Source: DAOUMF01 sp034411955
GTDB taxonomy: Bacteria > Chloroflexota > Dehalococcoidia > SM23-28-2 > RBG-16-64-32
Reading direction: 5' to 3'
DNA length: 26,733 bases
Assembly (NCBI GenBank): GCA_034411955.1
Contig: DAOUMF010000115.1
Coordinates: forward strand, 1 to 26,733
This document shows, in pieces, positions 16,442 to 23,526 of this stretch (its first letter is position 1; each line of letters starts with the position of its first letter). The position numbers and the translations under genes are program-made. The notes under the pieces are model-generated. The model made no database searches and was not told where the DNA came from. It saw nothing but the letters and a program-made list of their open reading frames with translations.

Positions 16442-16801
16442 CTACGTCTTCTCGAGCCGCTCTACCGCTACAACAAAGACGATGGCGCCGCCCATGCGCA
16501 CCTCCACCGGCTCCGCGGGGTAGATGCTCTCAGGAAAGGGTAGCGCCTGGGCCGGCAGGAACTCTGTACGCGCCTGACACGCGTCGCGGATGATGGCCAG
16601 GACGTTATCGACGTCCTCGGCGTCGACGCCGGAGAAGATCGTGGCGTTGCCGCGCCGCAGGAAGCCCCCGGTGCTGCTGACCTTCGTCGCGGGATAGCCG
16701 CGCTGGACCAGCTTCTGGATGAGGACATCCGCGTCAGAGTCGGACGCTATTACGATGAGGAGCTTCTGGTCCGGTTGTTGCAACGCCTCCCGCCCAGACA
16801 A
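16442..16801 (-). CDS. darA: Cyclic-di-AMP receptor, DarA/PstA (PII-like, DUF970)
   Basis: A PII-like trimeric signalling protein that binds c-di-AMP; its downstream partners are generally unknown. KLLIVIASDSDADVLIQKLVQRGYPATKVSSTGGFLRRGNATIFSGVDAEDVDNVLAIIRDAC is the family core, with TGGFLRRGN forming the ligand loop. The C-terminal strand EVRMGGAIVFVVAVERLEK completes the ferredoxin-like fold. The frame begins after an in-frame stop, and the first candidate start is TTG at 16801; a TTG at 16783 is also possible, with GGGAGG close before it. It lies 9 bp after the 47-residue membrane peptide gene and shares its promoter (17024-17052). Confidence 0.9.
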   Translation of the reverse strand: MSGREALQQPDQKLLIVIASDSDADVLIQKLVQRGYPATKVSSTGGFLRRGNATIFSGVDAEDVDNVLAIIRDACQARTEFLPAQALPFPESIYPAEPVEVRMGGAIVFVVAVERLEKT

Positions 16802-16810
16802 CGCGGGGGT

Positions 16811-16954
16811 CTAGAGCTCTTCTTCCTCTTCGCCGTGCCGCTGCACCCGCTCGCGCAGGACGCGCCGGGTCTCGCTGCCAGGCTGCGGGGCGACCAGAAG
16901 GCCGAGGCTGACACCAAGGGCGATGCCGAGGATTAAGCCTAGGAGAAACCGCAT
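16811..16954 (-). CDS. YtxH-like small membrane peptide (47 aa)
   Basis: Short gene read directly from the minus strand: MRFLLGLILGIALGVSLGLL, then VAPQPGSETRRVLRERVQRHGEEEEEL. One Gly-zipper-like membrane helix (residues 3-22) leads into APxxGxExRR, the hallmark of YtxH-type proteins, and an acidic tail. GGAGG sits 7 nt before the ATG and a consensus promoter lies about 70 bp upstream, so I regard it as real in spite of its size. The c-di-AMP receptor follows 9 bp later. Function unknown; YtxH proteins are often linked to envelope stress. Confidence 0.82.
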   Translation of the reverse strand: MRFLLGLILGIALGVSLGLLVAPQPGSETRRVLRERVQRHGEEEEEL

Positions 16955-17023
16955 GACCCGCCTCCGTCTAGTGAATCGAACCGCCCTTCAGGGTGAGACC
17001 GATCGGGTTGAAGTGTCAGCCCG

Positions 17024-17052
17024 ATACTAGTCAACCGTAGTATCCTTGTCAA
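17024..17052 (-). promoter_or_regulatory. Promoter of the YtxH-like/c-di-AMP receptor operon
   Basis: Minus strand TTGACA (17047-17052), 17 bp, TAGTAT (17024-17029). The 60-nt leader contains ATCGGG/CCCGAT arms (about 17003-17026) that could form a small hairpin. Confidence 0.75.
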
Positions 17053-17103
17053 GGGGAATCGCCTGCCTGCCGCCTGCCCGCCTCTGGCGGGGTAGGCGCA
17101 ACT

Positions 17104-17132
17104 TTGACTTTGCCAGCGCAACCTGCTACCGT
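17104..17132 (+). promoter_or_regulatory. Promoter of glyS
   Basis: TTGACT (17104-17109), 17 bp, TACCGT (17127-17132), with TGC before the -10 box. About 35 nt of leader precede the start. Confidence 0.5.
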
Positions 17133-17174
17133 CGAACGAAACATGGCGATTAAGCGTTTATTCGGGTGAGCAGA

Positions 17175-18533
17175 ATGGCCGACGTACCGTCCATGGACAC
17201 CTTCGTCTCGCTGTGCAAGCGCAGGGGGTTCATATTCCAGAGCAGCGAGATCTACGGCGGCATCGGCGGCTTCTGGGACTACGGACCCCTGGGCGTGGAG
17301 CTCAAGAACAACATCAAGCAGGCCTGGTGGCGCGCCGTCGTCCAGCAGCGCGACGACATGGTGGGTCTCGACGCCTCCATCGTCATGAACCCCCGCGTCT
17401 GGCAGGCCAGCGGCCACGTCGACACGTTCGCCGACCCGATGGTGGACTGCAAGTCCTGCAGGCGCCGCTTCCGCGCCGACGAACTGATGGCCCATCGCCG
17501 CGAGCCGGAGAGCGCCCACGGGCACACGGTGGACATCGGCATCGCCCGTTGCCCGGAGTGCGGCGGCGAGCTCACCGACCCGCGCATGTTCAACTTGATG
17601 TTCAAGACCTACGTGGGGCCGGTGGAGGACGACGCCTCCATCGCCTACCTGCGCCCGGAGACCGCCCAGGGCATCTTCGTCAACTTCGACAACGTGCTCA
17701 CCACCAGCCGCCGCAAGCTCCCCTTCGGCATCGCCCAGATCGGCAAGGCGTTCCGCAACGAGATCACGCCCGGCAACTTCATCTTCCGCGACCGCGAGTT
17801 CGAGCAGATGGAGGTCGAGTACTTCGTCCTCCCCGGCACCGACGAGGAGTGGCACGAGCGCTGGATCCAGGAGCGGTTCGACTGGTGGGTCGGCCTGGGC
17901 GTCGCCAAGGAGAAGCTGCGCATGCGCGAGCACCCCCAGGAGGAGCTATCGCACTACGCCAAGCGGACGGTGGACATCGAGTACGACTTCCCCTTCGGCG
18001 ACTTCGCCGAGGTGGAGGGGATCGCCAACCGGACGGACTTCGACCTGAAGCAGCACGAGGAGTTCAGCGGGCGCTCGCTCAGGTACTTCGACGAGGCGTC
18101 GGGCCAGCAGGTGATCCCCTACGTCATCGAGCCGTCCATGGGGGTGGACCGCTGCTTCCTGACGGTGCTGATCGACTCGTACGCGGAGGAGGAGGTGCGC
18201 GGCGAGAAGCGGACGCTGCTGCGCCTGCACCAGGACCTGGCGCCGGTCAAGGTGGCGGTGCTGCCTCTGTCCCGCAACGAGAAGCTGGTGCCGCCGGCGC
18301 GGCAGGTGTGGGACCTGCTGCGCCCCCGCTTCATGACGCAGTACGACGACGCGCAGAGCATCGGGCGGCGCTACCGGCGGCAGGACGAGGTGGGGACGCC
18401 GTACTGCGTGACGGTGGACTTCGATACGCTGGAGGACGAGGCGGTGACGATCCGGGAGCGGGACAGCATGGAGCAGGTGCGGGTGCCGATCGCGGGGCTG
18501 GCGTCGGCGCTGCGGGAGAAGCTGGACGTCTGA
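17175..18533 (+). CDS. glyS: Glycyl-tRNA synthetase, dimeric (eukaryote/archaeal-like) type
   Basis: Class II synthetase charging tRNA-Gly. The single 452-residue chain starts MADVPSMDTFVSLCKRRGFIFQSSEIYGGIGGFWDYGPLG, the alpha2-type beginning, not the alpha2beta2 GlyQ/GlyS form. An insertion has CKSC (92-95) and CPEC (126-129), likely a zinc site. RPETAQGIFVNF, KAFRNEITPGNFIFRDREFEQMEVEYF (motif 2) and SMGVDRCFLTVL (motif 3) build the active site. The C-terminal anticodon-binding domain follows (DLAPVKVAVLPLSRNEK ... EVGTPYCVTVDFDTLED). ATG at 17175 and an in-frame GTG at 17166 are both possible; no clear ribosome-binding site decides between them. Divergent from the c-di-AMP receptor operon. 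Confidence 0.96.
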   Translation: MADVPSMDTFVSLCKRRGFIFQSSEIYGGIGGFWDYGPLGVELKNNIKQAWWRAVVQQRDDMVGLDASIVMNPRVWQASGHVDTFADPMVDCKSCRRRFRADELMAHRREPESAHGHTVDIGIARCPECGGELTDPRMFNLMFKTYVGPVEDDASIAYLRPETAQGIFVNFDNVLTTSRRKLPFGIAQIGKAFRNEITPGNFIFRDREFEQMEVEYFVLPGTDEEWHERWIQERFDWWVGLGVAKEKLRMREHPQEELSHYAKRTVDIEYDFPFGDFAEVEGIANRTDFDLKQHEEFSGRSLRYFDEASGQQVIPYVIEPSMGVDRCFLTVLIDSYAEEEVRGEKRTLLRLHQDLAPVKVAVLPLSRNEKLVPPARQVWDLLRPRFMTQYDDAQSIGRRYRRQDEVGTPYCVTVDFDTLEDEAVTIRERDSMEQVRVPIAGLASALREKLDV

Positions 18534-18947
18534 TTGATCCGGGCGGACCGTATACGACGGGTCGATTGATTTAGCGAAGGCATCTCGCTTGGGCGGGGGT
18601 TTTGCATACGAGGGGGCGAGGAAAACGTTTGATTGTTTCCGAGAGCCGCGGCAGAGCGCGGGGGATATGGGGGCGTGGTAAGGTTCCGGCCGTGGCCAGG
18701 GCTTGACGGCAGTGGTAGGATATATGTTCGAGAGCGAAGGTGCTAAGGGTGGTTGTCACCTGTGTGGCGGGGCGTATGTGCGGCCCACCCGCCCGCCCTG
18801 GACGTCCCCCAGAGGGGGCAGGCCCCCTCTGGACTCCCCCATGGGCGTATAGGGCTGCGCTGGCGATAGCGGAGTTGGTGTGTCTAAGAGGCAGGCCTAA
18901 GCTGAGGAGTCACGGGGGTCATCTGTTTCACGCAGGGAGGGTGTAGA
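18534..18947. other. Intergenic spacer, 414 bp, no supported gene
   Basis: Between glyS and the orphan membrane-protein gene. It contains a strong hairpin at 18809-18832 and an isolated TTGACG at 18703-18708 without a convincing -10 box. The composition changes from very GC-rich to more mixed along the spacer, consistent with the edge of an acquired segment. Short open frames here have no protein-like features. Confidence 0.6.
18809..18832. repeat. Strong G/C hairpin
   Basis: CCAGAGGGGG and CCCCCTCTGG, perfect 10-bp arms around CAGG. A second GGACTCCCCC follows directly, echoing the GGACGTCCCCC just before. It looks like a dispersed intergenic repeat unit, which only a genome-wide count can confirm. 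Confidence 0.6.
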
Positions 18948-20192
18948 GTGTGGGGGATGCTTGCACGCCCGCAAGTTTGGGGAGCGGCCGTGGCGGCAAT
19001 CGGGGCACCGTCGGTTCTGGCGGGGATTGGGATTCTGGCAGCTGATCCAGCACAGATGAACCACAACTTTGGTTGGGGTTTGCTCCTTTTTGGCGTCGCC
19101 GTAACCGTCGTTTGCGGCGCGAGGGCCCTGTCTCTATCTCTTCGCGAACCGGCTGAGAAGAGAGCCATCGCTCGCGCAGATCATGGGAGCGTTTCGATTG
19201 TTGGTGACAAGAACGTCACCATCAACATGCCGCAAGGCGGGAGCACTGTAGACACGACTGAGAAGGTCGAGCCTAACGTAGTCCTTGATGGCTTTGCGCC
19301 GGTCCGCGATCAGCCAATTACAGCGCCGCGACTGAACCAGCCTACTAAGGCGGAGTTTGCGAGGGTACAGTTCGTGAACGAATGCGAGAGGCGCGGCCCC
19401 AACGCCAATGTCGCTGACCTTCATGCCGCAATCGAGGTCAGGGATATTGCAGGCGAGCAGGTGATATTGATTGTAGCAGATGGCCGTTGGGCCGAGAACG
19501 TGGATAGGGGGATGGCACCAGGCCGAGATACGAAATCCGTTCCGCTTCCATGCTCGGGCGAAACACGCACGCTGGATATAGTGATGCGGCCCTACGGAGA
19601 TAACAACTGTTATGGCTGGAGTCACAGCGGCTTTCAAATCCCGGAGCCGACTATCCCGACAGGTGAGTATGAGGTGAATGTTGAATTGGACGCCTCCAAC
19701 ATGGAGAAGCGGCACTTTCGCTTCATCCTGAGCAATCCGTTGGGGGCAGACAAAGGCGGGGTAGTCGAGGACAGTTGGATAGAGCTTAGAGAGGCGGACG
19801 GGTTTGCCAATCCGTGCTCTGCTAGATGGGCGAGTCAGCGAGATAAAAAGGTGAGTGGGGCCGAGAAGGAGCGAATCCGGCGGAGTATTGCAGCGATAGA
19901 CCCATTGATTGGCGAGGCACAGGAGATTCTGGAGGCCTGCGGGCGGCCCCACGAACAGATGCGTGGAGCCGACCCTATGTACTTTCAAAGGGCCTGCATA
20001 CCGCGCATCAATCGATTCGCGCATGATGCGATCACCACTATTCAGGAGGTAGCTCCTGAGTACATGGGGAGGTTTCAGAACATCGGGAATGTCTTTCGTG
20101 GTACAGACGATAAGCCTGTCATGATTCAACAGGTAGAAAAATGGGTTGAAAACCTCGGTAGAATCCAAGACGAGCTTAGAAGGCGGCTATAA
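18948..20192 (+). CDS. Orphan membrane-anchored protein of unknown function (414 aa)
   Basis: I do not recognise this family. Two hydrophobic helices near the N-terminus (about residues 10-31 and 42-62) are followed by a soluble region. It contains HGSVSIVGDKNVTINM, then a predicted beta-rich part (about 165-280, with LDIVMRPYGDNNCYGWSHSGFQIPEPTIPTGEYEVNVELD) and a helical C-terminal part (about 300-414). The beta part looks like an immunoglobulin-type or lipid-binding sandwich, but this is only a shape impression. GTG at 18948 has GGGAGGG 6 nt upstream. GC and codon use are clearly lower and less biased than the neighbours, and the 3' end overlaps a transposase remnant, so it is probably a recent acquisition. 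Its last few codons may derive from the insertion sequence. Confidence 0.75.
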   Translation: MWGMLARPQVWGAAVAAIGAPSVLAGIGILAADPAQMNHNFGWGLLLFGVAVTVVCGARALSLSLREPAEKRAIARADHGSVSIVGDKNVTINMPQGGSTVDTTEKVEPNVVLDGFAPVRDQPITAPRLNQPTKAEFARVQFVNECERRGPNANVADLHAAIEVRDIAGEQVILIVADGRWAENVDRGMAPGRDTKSVPLPCSGETRTLDIVMRPYGDNNCYGWSHSGFQIPEPTIPTGEYEVNVELDASNMEKRHFRFILSNPLGADKGGVVEDSWIELREADGFANPCSARWASQRDKKVSGAEKERIRRSIAAIDPLIGEAQEILEACGRPHEQMRGADPMYFQRACIPRINRFAHDAITTIQEVAPEYMGRFQNIGNVFRGTDDKPVMIQQVEKWVENLGRIQDELRRRL

Positions 20193-20307
20193 GGTGTTGA
20201 TATGGTGGGTTCTCCGTCCCAATGAGCTTGAGCGGCGTGCCCCTGAACACATACGGGTTCCTGCGGTTGTTAGAGCGGAAGGTCATCTCGTTAAGGTAAG
20301 CAAGCAG
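20176..20307 (-). pseudogene. C-terminal fragment of an IS1595-like transposase
   Basis: The minus strand reads LLAYLNEMTFRSNNRRNPYV, then FRGTPLKLIGTENPPYQHLIAAF and a stop. This resembles the end of IS1595-family transposases, which finish with a YLNEFTFRFNNR-type segment. Only about 43 residues remain; nothing upstream on this strand continues the frame as transposase, because the hydrolase gene begins at 20310. The stop codon falls inside the last codons of the gene at 18948-20192, so the IS end overlaps that gene. The DDE catalytic residues are gone, so the fragment is inactive. Confidence 0.75.
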
Positions 20308-20309
20308 CC

Positions 20310-21923
20310 ATGACCACCGTCACCATCTACGGCGGGGCGAGGATGATCGGGGGGAACAAGATCCTCCTGGAGGACGGCGACTCGCGGCTGTTCTTCGACT
20401 TCGGGACGACGTTCAAGGAGCGAGACAAGTACTTCGAGGAGTACCTGAACCCGAGGCCGGGGGCAGGGCTGCTCGACCCGCTGGAGATGGGGCTGCTGCC
20501 ACCGCTGGAGGGGCTGTACCGACCGGACTTGGAGCCTCCGGGCGACGTCTGGGAGCGCTGCCGCGAGCGTCCCGACTATCGAGAACTGGAGCGGGTGGAC
20601 GGCGTACTGGTCTCACACGCGCACGTGGACCACACGGGGTACATATCGTTTCTGAGGGAGGACACGCCGGTGTACGCCAGCGCCCTGACGGCGTTCATCG
20701 CCAGGGCGATGCAGGACTCCGGCATGGCGGACTTGGAGAAGGAGGTCTGCTACGTTAACCCCCGGGTGCCGGCATCGGAATCCGAGGGCGCGTATCTGAG
20801 GACGGAGCGGGAGAGCTACCGGCAGCGGCCGTTCCGGTTCATGGGCGTGACAGCCCTGGGCGCGGAGGCACAGGAGTTCTGGGAGGGCTCGCCACGGAAA
20901 CGGAAGGGGCTGGAGCCCGCACCGTTCGCGACGGCGCCGGAGCGAGCGGGAGAGCTGCCGGTGCGCTTCTTCCCGGTGGACCACTCGGTGCGGGGGGCGG
21001 GGGCGTGGGCGGTGGAGACCAGCGCCGGCTGGGTGGTGTACACCGGCGACCTGCGCTGGCACGGATCGACGGCGGAGGAGACGAAGCGGTTCATCCACGA
21101 GGTGGCGTCGCTGCGGCCGCGGCTCCTCCTGTGCGAGGGGACACGGATTCCCAAGGAAGGCGTCGTGGCCGGTGCATTGGAGCTGGAGAACCATACCGAA
21201 CAGCAGGTGCTAGACCGCGCGCTGCAGCAGATCCAGGCTGAACAGGGCCTCGTCATCGCCGACTTCGGGCCGCGCAACATCGAGCGACTGGAGACGTTCC
21301 TGAGGATCGCCGATCAGACCGGGCGGAAGCTGGTGGTGCTGGCAAAGGACGCCTTCTTACTGGAAACGATGCGCCTGGTGTCGCCGTCCGTGCTGGCCCC
21401 GTCCAACAGCAAAGAAATGCTCGTGTACCAGGATCGGCGGTACAGGGTCGAGCCATGGGAGGAGCGGCTGCGCGAGAAGCCCGAGAGCCGTCTCGTGTCG
21501 CCGCAGCAGGTACGTAGCTCGCCGGGCGACCACATCGTGTGCTTCAGCTTCTGGGACGCGAAGAATCTTATCGACATCAACGTGCAGGGCGGCCTCTATG
21601 TGTACTCGTCCAGTGAAGCGTACACGGAGGAGCAGGAGATGGACTTTGAGCGGCTTCGGAACTGGTTGGGGCACTTCGGAATGCATTCGGTGGGGCTACC
21701 GTACAGGAAGCGCCAGAGCATCGCGGAGCTACCGGAGGAGGAGCAGGGGCTGCACTCCTCCGGCCACGCCAGCGCCGACGACATCATGGAGTTCGTGCGG
21801 GAGATCGGGCCGCGGACGGTGGTGCCGGTGCACACAGAGAACCCGGGCTACTTCGTGGAGCACCTGCGTGACACGGACATAGAGGTGCGGGTGCTGGAGT
21901 ACGGGGAGTCGTGGGCGTTCTGA
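20310..21923 (+). CDS. RNase J-like beta-CASP metallo-hydrolase
   Basis: A 537-residue metallo-beta-lactamase-fold protein of the beta-CASP group, whose members are RNA or DNA nucleases. It starts TVTIYGGARMIGGNKILLEDGDSRLFFDFG, with the motif I Asp at residue 30. HAHVDHTG (103-110) is the metal motif II, DHSVRGAGAW supplies the motif III His, and TGDLRWHG the motif IV Asp. Downstream, ADFGPRNIERLETFLRIA resembles beta-CASP motif A, and HSSGHASADDIMEFVREIGPRTVVPVHTENP the C-terminal motifs B and C. It lacks the RNase J C-terminal domain, and an insert of about 45 residues (45-95) sits before motif II. The ribosome-binding site is weak (AAGG 13 nt upstream), perhaps because the upstream DNA was replaced by an IS fragment. 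rmuC follows 13 bp downstream. Confidence 0.85.
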   Translation: MTTVTIYGGARMIGGNKILLEDGDSRLFFDFGTTFKERDKYFEEYLNPRPGAGLLDPLEMGLLPPLEGLYRPDLEPPGDVWERCRERPDYRELERVDGVLVSHAHVDHTGYISFLREDTPVYASALTAFIARAMQDSGMADLEKEVCYVNPRVPASESEGAYLRTERESYRQRPFRFMGVTALGAEAQEFWEGSPRKRKGLEPAPFATAPERAGELPVRFFPVDHSVRGAGAWAVETSAGWVVYTGDLRWHGSTAEETKRFIHEVASLRPRLLLCEGTRIPKEGVVAGALELENHTEQQVLDRALQQIQAEQGLVIADFGPRNIERLETFLRIADQTGRKLVVLAKDAFLLETMRLVSPSVLAPSNSKEMLVYQDRRYRVEPWEERLREKPESRLVSPQQVRSSPGDHIVCFSFWDAKNLIDINVQGGLYVYSSSEAYTEEQEMDFERLRNWLGHFGMHSVGLPYRKRQSIAELPEEEQGLHSSGHASADDIMEFVREIGPRTVVPVHTENPGYFVEHLRDTDIEVRVLEYGESWAF

Positions 21924-21936
21924 CAAGGAGGGGCAG

Positions 21937-22968
21937 ATGATAGCGGTGATCGTCATCGCCATCGTGGTCATGGTGCTGATGGCCGGCTTCGTCCTGTGGG
22001 AGAGCCGGGAGGGCCGCCGCGCTCTGCACGAGCGGCTGGAAGAGCAACGGCGATCGCTGCAGGAGCGCGTGGACCGCATGGACGGGCGCCTGGACCAGAG
22101 CCTGGAGAACACGGCCAGCCGGATGAAGGAGATCGGCGAGGAGCTGCGGGGGATGCGCGACTCGGCAACGCAGATACTGGACGTTGGGCGGAGCATCTCG
22201 TCGCTGCAGGACATCCTGCGGCCGCCGAAGGTGCGCGGCGGGCTGGGGGAGATGCTGCTGGCGCGGCTGCTGGAGCAGATCCTGCCCCAGGCCAACTACC
22301 GGCTGCAGCACCGGTTCCGCAGCGGGGAGGCGGTGGACGCGGCGATCGACCTGGGGCTGGCCCTCGTCCCCGTGGACGCCAAGTTCCCCCTGGAGAGCTT
22401 CGCCCGCATGTCGGCGGCGGAGTCGGATGAGGAGCGGGGCCGCGTGCGGCGGGAGTTCGTTAAGGCGGTGAAAGGGCACATCGATGCCGTGGCCAAGTAC
22501 ATCCGCCCGGACGAGGGGACGTTCGACTTCGCGCTGATGTACGTCCCGGCGGAGAACGTCTACTACGAGATCATCATCAAGGGCGAAGGGGAGAGCGACG
22601 CAGGGCTGCAGGAGTACGCGCTGGAGCGTCGGGTGATCCCCGTATCGCCCAACTCGTTCTACGCCTACTTGAGGGCGATAGTGCTGGGGCTGCGGGGGCT
22701 GAGAGTGGAGCGGGAAGCGCAGCAGATCCTGGGCCACCTGGGGCGGCTCAAGGGGGACTTCGGCCGCTTCCGCAGCGAGTTCGAGGTGTTGGGGCGCCAC
22801 CTGACGAATGCGCGCAACAAGTACGACGACCTCGACCGGACGGTGGAGCGGTTCGGCGACCGACTGGCGCTGCCGCTGAAGGGCGAGGAGCCCGAGCAGC
22901 TGAGTCTGCCCACGGCGGAGGCGGCGGCAGCCGAGGAGCAGCCGCGGGCACGAGGAGGCGGCCCCTGA
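21937..22968 (+). CDS. rmuC: RmuC-family DNA recombination protein
   Basis: A 343-residue protein with an N-terminal membrane helix (MIAVIVIAIVVMVLMAGFVLW) and a long coiled coil (about 22-85). The RmuC core follows, a PD-(D/E)XK nuclease-like domain: LQDILRPPKVRGGLGEMLLARLLEQILP, FRSGEAVDAAIDLG, VPVDAKFPLESFARM and YIRPDEGTFDFALMYVPAENVYYEII. The Asp/Glu/Lys of VDAAIDL and VPVDAKFPLE are the expected catalytic residues. RmuC limits DNA inversions and has been tied to antiphage nuclease activity in some bacteria. GGAGGGG precedes the ATG, and the 13-bp spacing to the RNase J-like gene suggests one operon. The tail is Ala/Glu-rich and low in complexity. Confidence 0.92.
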   Translation: MIAVIVIAIVVMVLMAGFVLWESREGRRALHERLEEQRRSLQERVDRMDGRLDQSLENTASRMKEIGEELRGMRDSATQILDVGRSISSLQDILRPPKVRGGLGEMLLARLLEQILPQANYRLQHRFRSGEAVDAAIDLGLALVPVDAKFPLESFARMSAAESDEERGRVRREFVKAVKGHIDAVAKYIRPDEGTFDFALMYVPAENVYYEIIIKGEGESDAGLQEYALERRVIPVSPNSFYAYLRAIVLGLRGLRVEREAQQILGHLGRLKGDFGRFRSEFEVLGRHLTNARNKYDDLDRTVERFGDRLALPLKGEEPEQLSLPTAEAAAAEEQPRARGGGP

Positions 22969-23005
22969 TGGGCCGCCTGGGGTGACGTGCCGGGAGTGGT
23001 GGCCG

Positions 23006-23296
23006 CTAGGCCGGGGGCTTCAGTTCGTTGATACGGGCGCGGACGGCGTCCTTGTCCTTGTACCACTTGGCGTCCAGCTCGGTGTACTCCTTCTGGTCGT
23101 CGGGCACGTCGTCCTCGGCGAAGATGGCGGTAACGGGGCAGACAGGCTCGCAGGCCCCGCAGTCGATGCACTCGTCGGGGTCGATGTAGAGCTTGCGGTC
23201 GACCCCCTCCTCTTCGTGGATGCAGTCGACGGGGCAAACCTCGACGCATGCCCTATCCAGGACGTCGATGCAGGGCTCGGTGATGACGTAGGTCAT
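23006..23296 (-). CDS. fdxA: 7Fe (3Fe-4S/4Fe-4S) ferredoxin
   Basis: A 96-residue electron carrier. PCIDVLDRACVEVCPVDCI has the C-x7-C-x3-C-P pattern of the first, 3Fe-4S-type cluster, and DECIDCGACEPVCPVTAIF has the CxxCxxCxxxCP pattern of the 4Fe-4S cluster. The order MTYVITEPCIDVLDRACVEVCPVDCI closely matches actinobacterial FdxA. The C-terminal 35 residues are charged helix. GGGAGGAGA lies just before the ATG at 23296. It converges with rmuC. The reductase or acceptor partner is not in the window. Confidence 0.93.
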   Translation of the reverse strand: MTYVITEPCIDVLDRACVEVCPVDCIHEEEGVDRKLYIDPDECIDCGACEPVCPVTAIFAEDDVPDDQKEYTELDAKWYKDKDAVRARINELKPPA

Positions 23297-23426
23297 GGCT
23301 TCTCCTCCCGTTGCTGGCGCGCGCCTTTAGCCAATATAAGAAGCGTAAAGTTGGGCAATTCCTTACCCGTAGCCATGCTATCGCGCCGATGGTTGAAGGT
23401 CAAGAGGTGTGGCTCGCCCTTTGCTC

Positions 23427-23517
23427 CCTATCCCCCGAACGGTGGAACCAGCAAACCAGCAAACCTTGCCCGAACTGGCTTGGCAGTCTCGTGGTTTGTT
23501 GGTTCCGGAAGGATAGG
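23427..23517. repeat. Long imperfect inverted repeat downstream of the toxin operon
   Basis: Outer arms CCTATCC (23427-23433) and GGATAGG (23511-23517) are perfect complements. Inner arms GGAACCAGCAAACC (23444-23457) and GGTTTGTTGGTTCC (23493-23506) pair over 14 bp with one G-T. A direct repeat of AGCAAACC (23450-23457, 23458-23465) extends the left arm. The structure fills the gap between the 167-aa gene and fdxA. It has no T tract, so a simple terminator is not obvious; it could be a MITE-like or dispersed repeat. Confidence 0.7.
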
Positions 23518-23526
23518 AGGCGGCGC

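Noticed and set aside
17213..18574. 453-aa frame overlapping glyS on the same strand
   Set aside because: Arg/Ala/Gly/Pro-rich shifted reading of glyS, which is unmistakable in its own frame.
19134..20168. 344-aa minus-strand frame opposite the orphan membrane protein
   Set aside because: No ribosome-binding site or family features; the plus-strand gene has GGGAGGG, two membrane helices and a coherent sequence.
23427..23517. CRISPR-like array or T-box reading of the repeat
   Set aside because: Only two copies of AGCAAACC without spacers, no cas genes, and no T-box consensus or synthetase gene downstream.
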